Source: Microvirga sp. SRT01 (GTDB lineage Bacteria > Pseudomonadota > Alphaproteobacteria > Sphingomonadales > Sphingomonadaceae). From it: 64,000 nt of DNA. Positions within the stretch are counted from its first letter, which is position 1. Each line of letters begins with the position of its first letter. The DNA is taken from the NCBI GenBank assembly GCA_018139225.1, contig JAGSNX010000007.1, forward strand, positions 102,528 through 166,527. Reading direction: 5' to 3'. The notes below the pieces were generated by a model. That model was not told the origin of the DNA and searched no databases. It saw only the letters and a program-made list of their open reading frames with translations. This document shows positions 41,982 through 51,021 of this stretch, one piece after another. The translations under genes and the position numbers were made by a program.

Positions 41982-43195
41982 AGCCGACCGGTCCGATCCC
42001 GCCAGAGTTCGCCAATCAACGCGGCGACCTGGCGATCGCCGGCCGTCCGGCGACGGCGTGGGCCTCGGCAGGCACGCCGCTGTTCGTCTACGACGCGGCG
42101 ATCGTCGCCGCGCGCGTCGCCCGCTTCCGTGCAGCGATGCCCGCGGTCTATCTCCACTACGCGATCAAGGCCAACCCGCACCCGAATCTCCTTGTCGCGG
42201 TCGCGCCGCTGGTCGACGGTCTCGATGTGGCGTCCGGCGGCGAACTCGCCCGCGCCTTGGCGGTGAAGCCGGCAAACGCGATCAGCTTCGCCGGCCCCGG
42301 CAAACGCGATCCCGAGCTCGAAGCCGCGATCATGTCCGGCGCCACGATCAACCTCGAATCCGAGGGCGAAGCCACCCGCGCGCTCGCCATCGCGCACCGC
42401 GCAGGCGTGACCCCCAACCTCGCAGTTCGTGTGAACCCCGATGTGGAACTCCGCGGATCGGGAATGAAAATGGGCGGCCGCCCGTCACCGTTCGGTATCG
42501 ACGCCGCCCGCGTGCCGACCTTGGTCCGCGACCTCGTCGCCAGCGGTGCGAATTGGCGCGGTTTTCACATCTACGCCGGAAGCCAGGCCCTCGACGCCGA
42601 CGCGATCGCCGATACCCAGGCCGCGACGCTCGCGCTCGCCGCCCGCCTCGCCGAGGAGGCCGGCCACGCCCCGCCACTCGTCAACCTAGGTGGCGGCTTC
42701 GGCGTGCCCTACTTCGCCGGCGACCGCCCGCTCGACGTCGAGCATGTCGGGCAGCGTCTGTCCGAAGCACTCTCCACCCGCTCCACCGTCCTCAAGAAAA
42801 GCCGGTTCGCGATCGAGCTCGGCCGCTGGCTGGTCGCGGAGGCGGGGGTCTATCTCGCGCGGATCGTCGATCGGAAGGAAAGCGGCGGCGAGACTTTTCT
42901 GATCCTCGACGGCGGCCTCAACCACCAGCTCGCCGCGTCCGGCAATTTCGGCACCGTCGTCCGCCGCAACTACCCGGTCGTCGTCGCGCACCGAATGGGC
43001 GCGGACGCCGCGGAAACCGTCTCCGTCGTCGGTCCGCTCTGCACCCCGCTCGACCGGCTCGGTGACCGCGTCGCCCTGCCGCGGGCGGAATCGGGCGACC
43101 TGATCGCCATCTTCCTCGCCGGAGCGTACGGCGCGACCGCCAGCCCGGCGGCATTTCTCGGCCATCCGCCTGCCCTGGAACAGGTCGCCGGCTGA
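41978..43195 (+). CDS. PLP-dependent decarboxylase, exosortase A system-associated
   Basis: Fold-type III decarboxylase of 405 residues related to diaminopimelate decarboxylase (LysA). PLP Lys in YAIKANPHPNLL, then GLDVASGGELARAL, GGGFGVPYF, ELGRWLVAEAG and the C-terminal pair GPLCTPLDRL (catalytic Cys) and YGATASP. It should decarboxylate an amino acid. As a LysA-like enzyme it may act on a D-configured or carrier-bound amino acid. Coupled to the ligase by ATGA. Confidence 0.92.
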   Translation: MKPTGPIPPEFANQRGDLAIAGRPATAWASAGTPLFVYDAAIVAARVARFRAAMPAVYLHYAIKANPHPNLLVAVAPLVDGLDVASGGELARALAVKPANAISFAGPGKRDPELEAAIMSGATINLESEGEATRALAIAHRAGVTPNLAVRVNPDVELRGSGMKMGGRPSPFGIDAARVPTLVRDLVASGANWRGFHIYAGSQALDADAIADTQAATLALAARLAEEAGHAPPLVNLGGGFGVPYFAGDRPLDVEHVGQRLSEALSTRSTVLKKSRFAIELGRWLVAEAGVYLARIVDRKESGGETFLILDGGLNHQLAASGNFGTVVRRNYPVVVAHRMGADAAETVSVVGPLCTPLDRLGDRVALPRAESGDLIAIFLAGAYGATASPAAFLGHPPALEQVAG

Positions 43196-43290
43196 CGCGG
43201 CGTCACTAACGCTATCTTCACCTCTGCCCCGCATAGCCGACCCTGAAAGCCCGTCCTGCGTCCGCGCCGGATCGGCCGATGGAGAAGTCG

Positions 43291-43926
43291 ATGCGTTCGT
43301 ACCGTGCCCCTCTCGCCTTCGCGACCACGATGATGCTCGCGGCCTGCGCCGGTGCCGGCGGCAGCCGGCCGGAACTGCCCGCTGCGGGGTATGTCGCCAG
43401 CCGTGAGACGCCGAGCGAGGAATATGTCATCGGCCCGCTCGACCAGTTGTCGGTGTTCGTGTGGCGCAACCCGGAACTGTCGGCGAAGGTGCAGGTCCGC
43501 CCCGACGGCCGCATCACCACGCCGCTGGTCAGCGACATGCCCGCCGTCGGCAAGACTCCGTCGCAACTGTCGGACGACATGAAGAAGGCGCTGTCCGCTT
43601 ATATCAACGCCCCGATCGTCTCCGTCATCGTCGAGAATTTTTCCGGTACCTATTCGCAGCAGGTCCGCGTCGTCGGGGCGACCGAGAAGCCCGCGTCGAT
43701 CCCGTATCGCGCCAACATGACCCTGCTCGACGCGATGATCTCGGTCGGCGGGCTCAACCAGTACGCCGCGGGCAACAAGGCGCGGCTGGTCCGCTACGAC
43801 CGCGGCACCGGCAAGCAGAAGGAATATCAGCTTCAGATCGCCAACCTGCTGAAGAAGGGCGACAGTCAGGCGAACGTCCGGCTGGAACCGGGCGACGTCA
43901 TCATCATCCCCGAGTCGATGTTCTGA
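43291..43926 (+). CDS. XrtA-system polysaccharide export lipoprotein (Wza-like)
   Basis: Outer-membrane polysaccharide export protein, 211 residues, with lipobox LAAC (MMLAACAG). The Poly_export domain begins EYVIGPLDQLSVFVWRNPEL and is followed by SLBB-type sequence (VRVVGATEKPASIPYRANMTLLDAM) and EPGDVIIIPES. Shorter than Wza, as usual for this system. ATG 43291 follows GGAGAA; ATG 43279 is possible. It probably works with the chain-length protein and the beta-barrel in this operon. Confidence 0.92.
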   Translation: MRSYRAPLAFATTMMLAACAGAGGSRPELPAAGYVASRETPSEEYVIGPLDQLSVFVWRNPELSAKVQVRPDGRITTPLVSDMPAVGKTPSQLSDDMKKALSAYINAPIVSVIVENFSGTYSQQVRVVGATEKPASIPYRANMTLLDAMISVGGLNQYAAGNKARLVRYDRGTGKQKEYQLQIANLLKKGDSQANVRLEPGDVIIIPESMF

Positions 43927-43936
43927 GCGCCGGACG

Positions 43937-45448
43937 GTGAACGGCATTTATGACGAAGCGCGTCTGGCGCTACATGCGATCTGGACGCGGCGCTGGCTGG
44001 CGCTCGCGGTGGCGTGGGGCGTGTGCGTCGCCGGCTGGCTGGTCGTCAGCCAGATCCCCAGCCGCTACGAAAGCCGCGCGCGCGTGTTCGTGCAGATGCA
44101 GACCCTGCTCCCCGCCGGCCTCAGCGGCCAGCCGCAGGACCAGAACGCCGACATCGACCGCATCCGCCAGACGCTGATCTCCGCCGTGAACCTGGAGAAG
44201 GTCGTGCGCGGCACCGATCTGGCGAACAGCGTCGCCAGCGACCGCGACGTCGCCGACCGCGTCGCCGCGCTCGCGCAGAACATCAAGGTCACCTCGACCC
44301 AGGACAATCTGTTCGAGATCACGACCAGCGCCGCCAGCCCGAAATTGGCGCGCACGGTGACGCAGAAGCTGATCGACATCTTCGTCGAACAGAACCTCGC
44401 CGGCGACCGGACCCAGACGTCGCAAAGCCTCGCCTTCCTCGACAAGCAACTCGCGACGCGCCAGCAGCAGTTGCAGGACGCCGAATCGAAGCGCGCCGAT
44501 TTCCAGAACCGCTATCTCGGCAGCCTGCCCGGCACCGGCTCCGTCGGTGACCGCATCGGCGCGGCGCGGGCGCAGGTCGCGCAGGTCGACGGTGACCTCG
44601 CCGCCGCGCAGTCGGCGTTGTCCGCCGTGCAGGGCCAGATGGCTGCGACGCCGCAGACGATCGCCGGGGCAGGGGGCGTCACCGGTGGCCCGGCCCGCGC
44701 ACGTCTCGCTGCGATCCAGGGCCAGTTGGCGGACGCGCACGCCCGCGGCTTCACCGACGCGCATCCCGATGTCCTCGCGCTCAAGAGCCAGCTTGCCGCT
44801 GCGCAGGCCGCCGCGCGCGGCGAGCCGACCGGCGTCGCCGGCGGCGGAACGGGCAATCCGCTCTACCTGTCGCTCCAGTCGATGCAGGCCGACAAGCAGA
44901 GCCAGGTCGCGGCGCTGCGCATCCGCCGCAACCAGCTGCAAAGCGACCTCGACCTGCTCAATTCGAAACTGACCGAGGACCCCGAGGTCGCCGCCGAGCA
45001 GGGCCAGATCGAACGCGACTATCAGGTGCTGAAGGATCAGTACGACCAGCTTCTCGTCAATCGGGAGCAGATCGCGTTGCGCGGTCAGGCTCAGTCGCAG
45101 ACCGATCAGGTCAAATTCAGCGTGATCGATCCGCCGACGACGCCGCGTGTGCCGAGCGCCCCGAACCGCGTGCTGCTGCTGACCGGCGTGCTGCTGGCGG
45201 GACTGGCGGCGGGGATCGGTGGCGCGTTCGCACTGGGCCAGCTTCGCGCGACCTTTGCGACCGCGCCCAAGCTGGAGAGGGCGACCGGCCTGACTGTCAT
45301 CGGATCGATCGGCGAAGTCGTGACCCGTGCCCAGTCCGACCTGCGCCTGAAGCATCTCAAGATTTTCGGCGGCGCGACCGTCGGCCTCGTGCTCGCCTAC
45401 GTCCTGCTCCTCGGCGTCGAGTTCCTCCAGCGCGGGATGGCCGCATGA
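43937..45448 (+). CDS. XrtA-system chain length determinant (Wzz/BY-kinase partner)
   Basis: Inner-membrane co-polymerase of 503 residues. An N-terminal Wzz domain with first helix (WLALAVAWGVCVAGWLVV) is followed by a long periplasmic coiled-coil region (about 170-400). The Pro-rich IDPPTTPRVPSAPNR precedes the second helix (LLLTGVLLAGLAAGIG). A further helix near the C terminus (GGATVGLVLAYVLLLGVEFL) is extra to simple Wzz. GTG start at 43937. Coupled to the kinase gene by ATGA, matching a Wzc-like unit split in two. Confidence 0.92.
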   Translation: MNGIYDEARLALHAIWTRRWLALAVAWGVCVAGWLVVSQIPSRYESRARVFVQMQTLLPAGLSGQPQDQNADIDRIRQTLISAVNLEKVVRGTDLANSVASDRDVADRVAALAQNIKVTSTQDNLFEITTSAASPKLARTVTQKLIDIFVEQNLAGDRTQTSQSLAFLDKQLATRQQQLQDAESKRADFQNRYLGSLPGTGSVGDRIGAARAQVAQVDGDLAAAQSALSAVQGQMAATPQTIAGAGGVTGGPARARLAAIQGQLADAHARGFTDAHPDVLALKSQLAAAQAAARGEPTGVAGGGTGNPLYLSLQSMQADKQSQVAALRIRRNQLQSDLDLLNSKLTEDPEVAAEQGQIERDYQVLKDQYDQLLVNREQIALRGQAQSQTDQVKFSVIDPPTTPRVPSAPNRVLLLTGVLLAGLAAGIGGAFALGQLRATFATAPKLERATGLTVIGSIGEVVTRAQSDLRLKHLKIFGGATVGLVLAYVLLLGVEFLQRGMAA

Positions 45449-46479
45449 CCCTGCCTCGTCCCGTCGACCGCCAGCCCTCGCTGCTGGAACGCGCCGCCGC
45501 GGTCTACGACTTCGGCGAACATTATCGTGCGAAAGTCGGGGACGCGTCCTTCGGCCATGCCCGGGGCGGGCCGGAGGAGGAGGTCACGCCTCCCCCTGCG
45601 TTCGTGCCGGGCGGGGTCGAGGCACAGGCCACACCGCAATCCGCTGCGCACGCCGCTCCCGACCTGTCCGCGATCCCGGCCGAGTTCCTTGCCGATCCGA
45701 ACGCCGACCCCGACGACGTCGTGCCCCCGCCGCTGCCCGCCGGGATCGTGTCGATCGACCGTGGCATGCTGGCGGAACACGGCATGATCGTGCCCGGCGC
45801 GCCGGTCGGCCCGCTGGCGGAGGAATTCCGGCTCATCAAGCGCCAGTTGCTCGTTACCCGCCGCCGCGTCGCTGACAGCGATCAGGCGGACAAGGCGCGC
45901 AGCGTCCTCGTCTGCTCGGCGCGTCCGCGGGACGGCAAGACATTCTGCGCGGTCAATCTCGCGCTGTCGATGGCGGCCGAGCGCGATACCGAGGTGCTGC
46001 TGGTCGATGCCGATGTCGCCAAGCCCGACGTGCTGCGCCGGCTGGGCATGCAGGACGGTCCCGGTCTGCTCGACGCGCTGGCCGACCAGACGATCGACGT
46101 TGAGTCGCTGGTGCTCCACACGGACGTACCGCAATTGTCGGTGCTGCCGGCCGGGGCGAAGACGGCGATGGACACCGAACTGCTCGCCAGCGCGCGGACG
46201 GAGGTGGTGATCCGCCGCCTGCTCGACGCCAATCCGCGCCGCCTGCTCATCTTCGACTCCCCGCCCGCGCTCGCCGCGTCGCCCGCCGCCGTGCTGGCGA
46301 TGCTCGTGGGGCAGGTGATGCTCGTCGTCCGCGCCGACCGGACGCCCGAAACCGAGATCGGTCAGGCTGCCGACCTGCTCGACGGGTGCGAGCATATCCA
46401 GCTCGTGCTCAACGCCGTCTCGTTCGTCCCCGGGGGTGCCCGCTTCGGCAGCTATTACGGCATGGAGGAGCGCGCGTGA
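45445..46479 (+). CDS. XrtA-associated tyrosine autokinase (BY-kinase)
   Basis: Cytosolic bacterial tyrosine kinase, 344 residues. About 110 Pro/Ala-rich residues precede the kinase. Walker A is SARPRDGKTF, Walker A' LLVDADVAKPDVL and Walker B LLIFDSPPAL. The C terminus (SYYGMEERA) carries only a short tyrosine pair instead of a long Tyr cluster. Works with the preceding chain-length protein. Coupled to the next gene by GTGA. Confidence 0.92.
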   Translation: MTLPRPVDRQPSLLERAAAVYDFGEHYRAKVGDASFGHARGGPEEEVTPPPAFVPGGVEAQATPQSAAHAAPDLSAIPAEFLADPNADPDDVVPPPLPAGIVSIDRGMLAEHGMIVPGAPVGPLAEEFRLIKRQLLVTRRRVADSDQADKARSVLVCSARPRDGKTFCAVNLALSMAAERDTEVLLVDADVAKPDVLRRLGMQDGPGLLDALADQTIDVESLVLHTDVPQLSVLPAGAKTAMDTELLASARTEVVIRRLLDANPRRLLIFDSPPALAASPAAVLAMLVGQVMLVVRADRTPETEIGQAADLLDGCEHIQLVLNAVSFVPGGARFGSYYGMEERA

Positions 46480-48077
46480 TCCGTTCCGTCTTCGTCCTCG
46501 TGCCGGCGCTCGTGCTCGCGAACCCGGTCGATGCGCAGGATGCTCCTCGCGTCGCCCTCGCGCCGTATATCGAACTCAGCCAGGTCGTGACGGCCGACCT
46601 GAACTCCGGCGATGTCCTGACCTACAGCTCGCTGGCCGCCGGCATCGACGCGTCGATCGCGACGCGTCGCGCGAACGGTCAGCTATCGTACCGCTACGAG
46701 CGGCGGATCGCCTGGGACGATCGGATCGGCGACTCCGACATCCACTCCGGCCTCGCGCGCGGACAGGTCGCGCTCGCCCGCGGCCTGACGCTGGACGGCG
46801 GCGCAATCGCCGCACGCGCGCGCAACGACATTCGCGGCGACGCGCCCGGCATCCTCGCCGGCAATGTCGGCAACACCAGCCAGATCTACGGTGCCTATGT
46901 CGGCCCGTCCTACACGACGCAGGTCGGCGCGTTCGGCCTGAATGCCGCCTATCAGCTCGGCTATACCAAGGTGGAGACGCCGACGGTGGACGGGGCAGGC
47001 CCGGACCGCCGCCGGCTCGACTATTACGACGATAGCTGGGGACAGCTCGCCGCCGCCAGCATCGGCACGGCGCCCGGCGCGATCCTGCCCGTCGGCCTCA
47101 CCCTGTCGGGCGCGTATAGTCGCGAGACGGCGTCGCAGCTGAAGCAGCGGTACGAGGGGTTATATGGTCGCGGGGACGTGCTGCTGCCGGTGTCCTATAC
47201 CGTCGCCCTGACCGCCGGCGTCGGCTACGAAAAGATCGAGGCGTCGCAGCGCGATCCTCAGGTGGACGCGAGCGGCGCGCCGGTGGTCGACGGCAATGGC
47301 CGCTTCATCACCGATCCCGCCAGCCCGCGCCGGATCGCGTACCGCACCGACGGCGTCTATTACGATGCCGGCGTCGTGTGGCGTCCCAACCACCGCACCG
47401 AAGTCCGCGGCGCGGTCGGTCGCCGCTACGGCTCCACCAGCTACACCGGCAGCGCCACGTGGCAGGCGTCGCAGTCCACCGGGGTCGGCGTCGTCGTCTA
47501 CGACACCGTCACTACTTTCGGCCGCCAGCTCCGCACCGGTTTGACCGCGCTGCCGACCAGCTTCCAGGTCCGCCGCGATCCGTTCGGGCAGAACTTCAAC
47601 GGCTGCACCTTCGGCACGTCCGGTGCCGCACCCGGCGGCTGTCTGAACGACGTGTTCCAGTCGATCTCGACCGCCAGCTACCGCGCGCGTGGGATCGAGG
47701 GCGTGCTGTCGTCGCAGCGCGGGCGCAGCACCTACGGCGTCGGCATCGGCTACGCCAACCGCCGGCTATATGCCCCGGCCAATGGCCCGGGCATCATCGT
47801 CACCGGGCTGGAGGACGAGAATTACTTCGGCCAGCTATTCTTCACGCGCGCGCTGTCGCGGGTGTCGGGCTTCGATTCCAATGTCTTCCTGACCTATTCG
47901 GATACCGAGCTTCAGGATGGCGACGGCACGTGGTCGGGCGGAGCGACGGCCAGCTACTATCACGGCTTCGGCCGGCTCAGCACCACCGCGTCGGTCGGCC
48001 TCTATGCCTTCAAGGTCGGCGATTTCGAGACGAACTGGTCGGCGCAGGCGCTCCTCGGCGCGCGCTACACCTTCTAA
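46476..48077 (+). CDS. XrtA/PEP-CTERM-associated outer-membrane beta-barrel protein
   Basis: 533 residues with a signal peptide (VLVPALVLANPVDAQD). The rest is alternating-pattern beta strands ending in the aromatic C terminus ALLGARYTF, typical of outer-membrane insertion. Strand-like repeats such as GSTSYTGSATWQAS and YGVGIGYANRRLY run throughout. Two Cys (NGCTFGTSGAAPGGCLND) may form an extracellular disulfide. It could be the outer-membrane exit or an anchoring porin for the polymer. GTG start coupled to the kinase, with GGAGGA upstream. Confidence 0.88.
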   Translation: MIRSVFVLVPALVLANPVDAQDAPRVALAPYIELSQVVTADLNSGDVLTYSSLAAGIDASIATRRANGQLSYRYERRIAWDDRIGDSDIHSGLARGQVALARGLTLDGGAIAARARNDIRGDAPGILAGNVGNTSQIYGAYVGPSYTTQVGAFGLNAAYQLGYTKVETPTVDGAGPDRRRLDYYDDSWGQLAAASIGTAPGAILPVGLTLSGAYSRETASQLKQRYEGLYGRGDVLLPVSYTVALTAGVGYEKIEASQRDPQVDASGAPVVDGNGRFITDPASPRRIAYRTDGVYYDAGVVWRPNHRTEVRGAVGRRYGSTSYTGSATWQASQSTGVGVVVYDTVTTFGRQLRTGLTALPTSFQVRRDPFGQNFNGCTFGTSGAAPGGCLNDVFQSISTASYRARGIEGVLSSQRGRSTYGVGIGYANRRLYAPANGPGIIVTGLEDENYFGQLFFTRALSRVSGFDSNVFLTYSDTELQDGDGTWSGGATASYYHGFGRLSTTASVGLYAFKVGDFETNWSAQALLGARYTF

Positions 48078-48087
48078 GGACTGGATG

Positions 48088-49155
48088 ATGGACGACGCGC
48101 ACTGGGGCCTGACGGATCGCCCGTTTCAACTGACGCCGGACCCGCGTTTCTGGTTCGAGACGGCGACCCACCGCAAGGCGATGGCCTATCTCGGCTATGG
48201 CCTCGCGCAGGGGGAGGGGTTCATCGTCGTCACCGGCGACATCGGTGCGGGCAAGACGACGTTGCTAGGCCATTTGCTGGAGACGATTGATCACCAGCGG
48301 CTGAACGCGATCAAGCTGGTGTCGACCGCGATCGAGGCCGACGACCTGCTGCGCATCTGCGCAACCCAACTGAACGTCGACGCCGCCGGCCTCAGCAAGG
48401 CCGAACTGCTCGTCGCGATCGAGCGCGGCCTGCATGCCGTCGCGCGGACCGGTCGCCGCACGCTGCTGATCGTGGACGAGGCGCAGGCGCTGCCGGTCTC
48501 CGCGGTCGAGGAACTGCGGATGCTGTCCAACTTCCAGGCGGGTGGCCACGCGCTGCTCCAGATCCTGCTGCTTGGCCAGCCGGAATTCCGCGATCGGCTG
48601 CACGGCCTGGAGCAACTGCGCCAGCGCATCATCGCCATCCACCACCTCGACCCGATGGGCGAGCATGAGGTCGAGGACTATATCGCGCACCGTTTGTCGG
48701 TGGTCGGCTGGACCGGCCGCCCCGATTTCGCGGACGATGCCTTCACCGCCTTCTACGAGGGGTCGGGCGGGGTGCCGCGCCGGCTCAACCTGCTCGCCGG
48801 TCGGGTCATGCTGCACGCCGCGCTGACCGATCTCGACCTGATCGACGGCGCGACCGTGCGTCAGGTGATCGCCGATCTTGCCGCCGATCTGCCCGCGCCT
48901 GTGATTCCGTCGGTCGCGACGCCCGTCGTCGCGGCCGAACCGGCGGTGGAACGTTCGGAACCCGTCCACCCGGACTCGACCGTCGATGCTCGCATCACCG
49001 CATTGGAGGATCGCATCGAGCAACAGGATGCGGCGCTGCGCCGGGTGTTGACCCTGCTGGTCGACTGGATCGAGGCGGAGGACCCGCACCGCGTCGTCGC
49101 GCCGGAAAGCTATGTCCCCAACCGCACCGTGACGGCGTGGACCGATGCGGCCTGA
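48088..49155 (+). CDS. XrtA-system AAA ATPase (ExeA/GspA-like)
   Basis: 355 residues. It starts MDDAHWGLTDRPFQLTPDPRFWF, the pattern of this PEP-CTERM-linked ATPase. Walker A is GDIGAGKTT, Walker B TLLIVDEAQAL, and sensor/arginine region VPRRLNLLAGRVM. A C-terminal coiled coil follows (ITALEDRIEQQDAALRRVL). Related to ExeA of type II secretion and to MSHA MshM. ATG at 48088 is preferred to 48085 for spacing from AGGA at 48077-48080. Overlaps the deacetylase by 11 bases. Confidence 0.93.
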   Translation: MDDAHWGLTDRPFQLTPDPRFWFETATHRKAMAYLGYGLAQGEGFIVVTGDIGAGKTTLLGHLLETIDHQRLNAIKLVSTAIEADDLLRICATQLNVDAAGLSKAELLVAIERGLHAVARTGRRTLLIVDEAQALPVSAVEELRMLSNFQAGGHALLQILLLGQPEFRDRLHGLEQLRQRIIAIHHLDPMGEHEVEDYIAHRLSVVGWTGRPDFADDAFTAFYEGSGGVPRRLNLLAGRVMLHAALTDLDLIDGATVRQVIADLAADLPAPVIPSVATPVVAAEPAVERSEPVHPDSTVDARITALEDRIEQQDAALRRVLTLLVDWIEAEDPHRVVAPESYVPNRTVTAWTDAA

Positions 49156-49984
49156 TCCACGCATTCTCAATGGCATGTCGGTGGATGTGGAGGACTGGTT
49201 TCAGGTCGGCGCATTCGAAAATGTGATCTCGCGTGACGACTGGGACCACCTCGACCGCCGCGTCGAACGTAACACCGATGCCGTGCTGGACCTGTTTGCC
49301 CAAGCCGGCATTGCGGCGACCTTCTTCACGCTCGGCTGGGTCGCGGACCGGCACCCGGCGCTGATCCGTCGCATCGCCGCTGCCGGGCATGAGGTCGCGA
49401 GCCACGGCTGGGATCACCGCCGCGTCTTCACGCTCTCGCCGGGCGAGTTTGTCGTCGACCTGCGGCGGGCGCGCGAGGCGCTGGAGCAGGCGAGCGGGCA
49501 GGCGGTCACCGGCTATCGCGCGCCCAGCTTCTCGATCGACGCGCGCACCCCGTGGGCGCACCCCATCCTCGCGGAGGAGGGCTATGCCTATTCGTCCAGC
49601 GTCGCTCCGCTCGCGCACGACCATTATGGCTGGCGGGACGCCCCTCGCTTCGGCTTCCGCCCGCTGAACGACAGCGCGCTGACCGAGGTGCCCGTCACCG
49701 TCGCGGAATGGCGCGGCAGGCGCATCGCAACCGGCGGCGGCTTTTTCCGCCTGCTGCCTGCCAAACTCACGGATATCGCCGTCGGCCAGTCGAACCGCGC
49801 CGGCCAGCCGGCGATGTTCTACTTCCACCCGTGGGAGATCGACCCCACCCAGCCACGCGTCGCCGATGCACCGCTACGGTCAAAGCTGCGCCATTATTCG
49901 CGGCTCGGTGCGATGCGCGGCAAGCTTGCCGGGCTGCTGCGGCGGCATCACTGGGGCCGCGTCGACCGCGCGATCGGACTGTGA
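49145..49984 (+). CDS. XrtA-system polysaccharide deacetylase
   Basis: 279 residues, NodB-homology deacetylase with a DUF3473-type C-terminal part. Motif 1 SVDVEDWFQ supplies metal-binding Asp; motif 2 SHGWDHRRV supplies both His. The core is followed by TEVPVTVAEWRGRRIATGGG and YFHPWEIDPTQP, typical of this subgroup. No signal peptide, so it may act on lipid-linked precursors at the cytoplasmic side or be exported otherwise. Predicted to remove N-acetyl groups from the polymer. Confidence 0.93.
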   Translation: MRPDPRILNGMSVDVEDWFQVGAFENVISRDDWDHLDRRVERNTDAVLDLFAQAGIAATFFTLGWVADRHPALIRRIAAAGHEVASHGWDHRRVFTLSPGEFVVDLRRAREALEQASGQAVTGYRAPSFSIDARTPWAHPILAEEGYAYSSSVAPLAHDHYGWRDAPRFGFRPLNDSALTEVPVTVAEWRGRRIATGGGFFRLLPAKLTDIAVGQSNRAGQPAMFYFHPWEIDPTQPRVADAPLRSKLRHYSRLGAMRGKLAGLLRRHHWGRVDRAIGL

Positions 49985-49986
49985 CG

Positions 49987-51021
49987 ATGCCGCTCGTCAC
50001 CGCCCCGCTCGGCATCCGCGAAGCCGCGCTGGCAGACCCGGGCGAAGCGGCGCGGATCGACGCGTTCGTGCGGAACACGGAGGGCGCGACGCCGTTCCAC
50101 CTGACCGGCTGGAGCCGTGCGGTCGAACGCGGCTGTCGGCAACGCGCGCGCTATCTCGTGGCGGAGCGTGCGAACGGTACGCTGGCGGGAGTCCTGCCGC
50201 TGACCGAGATACGGTCGCTGCTGTTCGGGAAGGCGCTGGTCTCGACCGGGTTCGGCGTCGGCGGCGGCGTGCTCGGCGAGGGTGTCGAGGCGCTCGCGGC
50301 CGGCGCGTGGGACCTTGCGACGCGGCTCGGCTGCCCCGACGTCGACCTGCGCGGCGGCCCCGCGCCTGCGGGCTGGACGATCGACGATACCACCTATGTC
50401 GGTTTCGTCCGCGCCTTGGGGGCCGATGCGACGGCCGATCTCGCCGCGATCCCGCGCAAGCAGCGTGCCGAGGTTCGACGTTCGCTCGGCCTCGACCTCA
50501 CGGTGGAGACGGGCCGCGATCCGGCCACCCATCACCGCGTCTACGGCGAGTCGGTGCGCAATCTCGGCACGCCCATCTTCCCGCCGGCGCTGTTCCGCGC
50601 CGTGCTCGACGAACTCGATGCCGACATCCTCACCGTCCGGCACGCCGGCGAGCCGGTCGCCAGCGTCCTGTCGCTGTATTTCGGCAGCACCGTCTTCCCC
50701 TATTGGGGCGGCGGCACGGCGGCGGCGCGGGGGCTGCGCGCCAATGATCGCATGTATCTGGCGTTGATGAGCCACGCCCGCGATCGTGGCTGCACCCGCT
50801 TCGATTTCGGGCGTTCCAAGACCGGCACCGGCGCGGCGGCGTTCAAGAAGAACTGGGGCTTCGACCCCGTGCCGCTGGCCTACGCGCGCCGGCACGAGGG
50901 GGAAGCGCGCAGCGTCAATCCGCAGAACGCCAAATACCGGATGATGGTCGCTGGCTGGAAGCGCCTGCCGCTGCCGGTCGCGCGTCTCGCCGGGCCGTGG
51001 CTGTCGCGGGGCCTAGGGTGA
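49987..51021 (+). CDS. XrtA-system FemAB-like acyltransferase
   Basis: 344 residues, GNAT-fold family related to FemA/FemB and MprF-type aminoacyl transferases. Recognisable parts: TPFHLTGWSRAVERGC, IPRKQRAEVRRS, the second GNAT half around HAGEPVASVLSLYF, and RSKTGTGAAAFKKNWGF. FemAB enzymes transfer amino acids from aminoacyl-tRNA. This relative may attach an amino acid to the polymer. GTG at 49981 (GTGA overlap) is an alternative start. Confidence 0.9.
   Translation: MPLVTAPLGIREAALADPGEAARIDAFVRNTEGATPFHLTGWSRAVERGCRQRARYLVAERANGTLAGVLPLTEIRSLLFGKALVSTGFGVGGGVLGEGVEALAAGAWDLATRLGCPDVDLRGGPAPAGWTIDDTTYVGFVRALGADATADLAAIPRKQRAEVRRSLGLDLTVETGRDPATHHRVYGESVRNLGTPIFPPALFRAVLDELDADILTVRHAGEPVASVLSLYFGSTVFPYWGGGTAAARGLRANDRMYLALMSHARDRGCTRFDFGRSKTGTGAAAFKKNWGFDPVPLAYARRHEGEARSVNPQNAKYRMMVAGWKRLPLPVARLAGPWLSRGLG

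Noticed and set aside
45445..46479. Degenerate P-loop in the tyrosine kinase (SARPRDGKTF)
   Set aside because: It still fits [A/G]-x4-G-K-[S/T], so nucleotide binding is expected.
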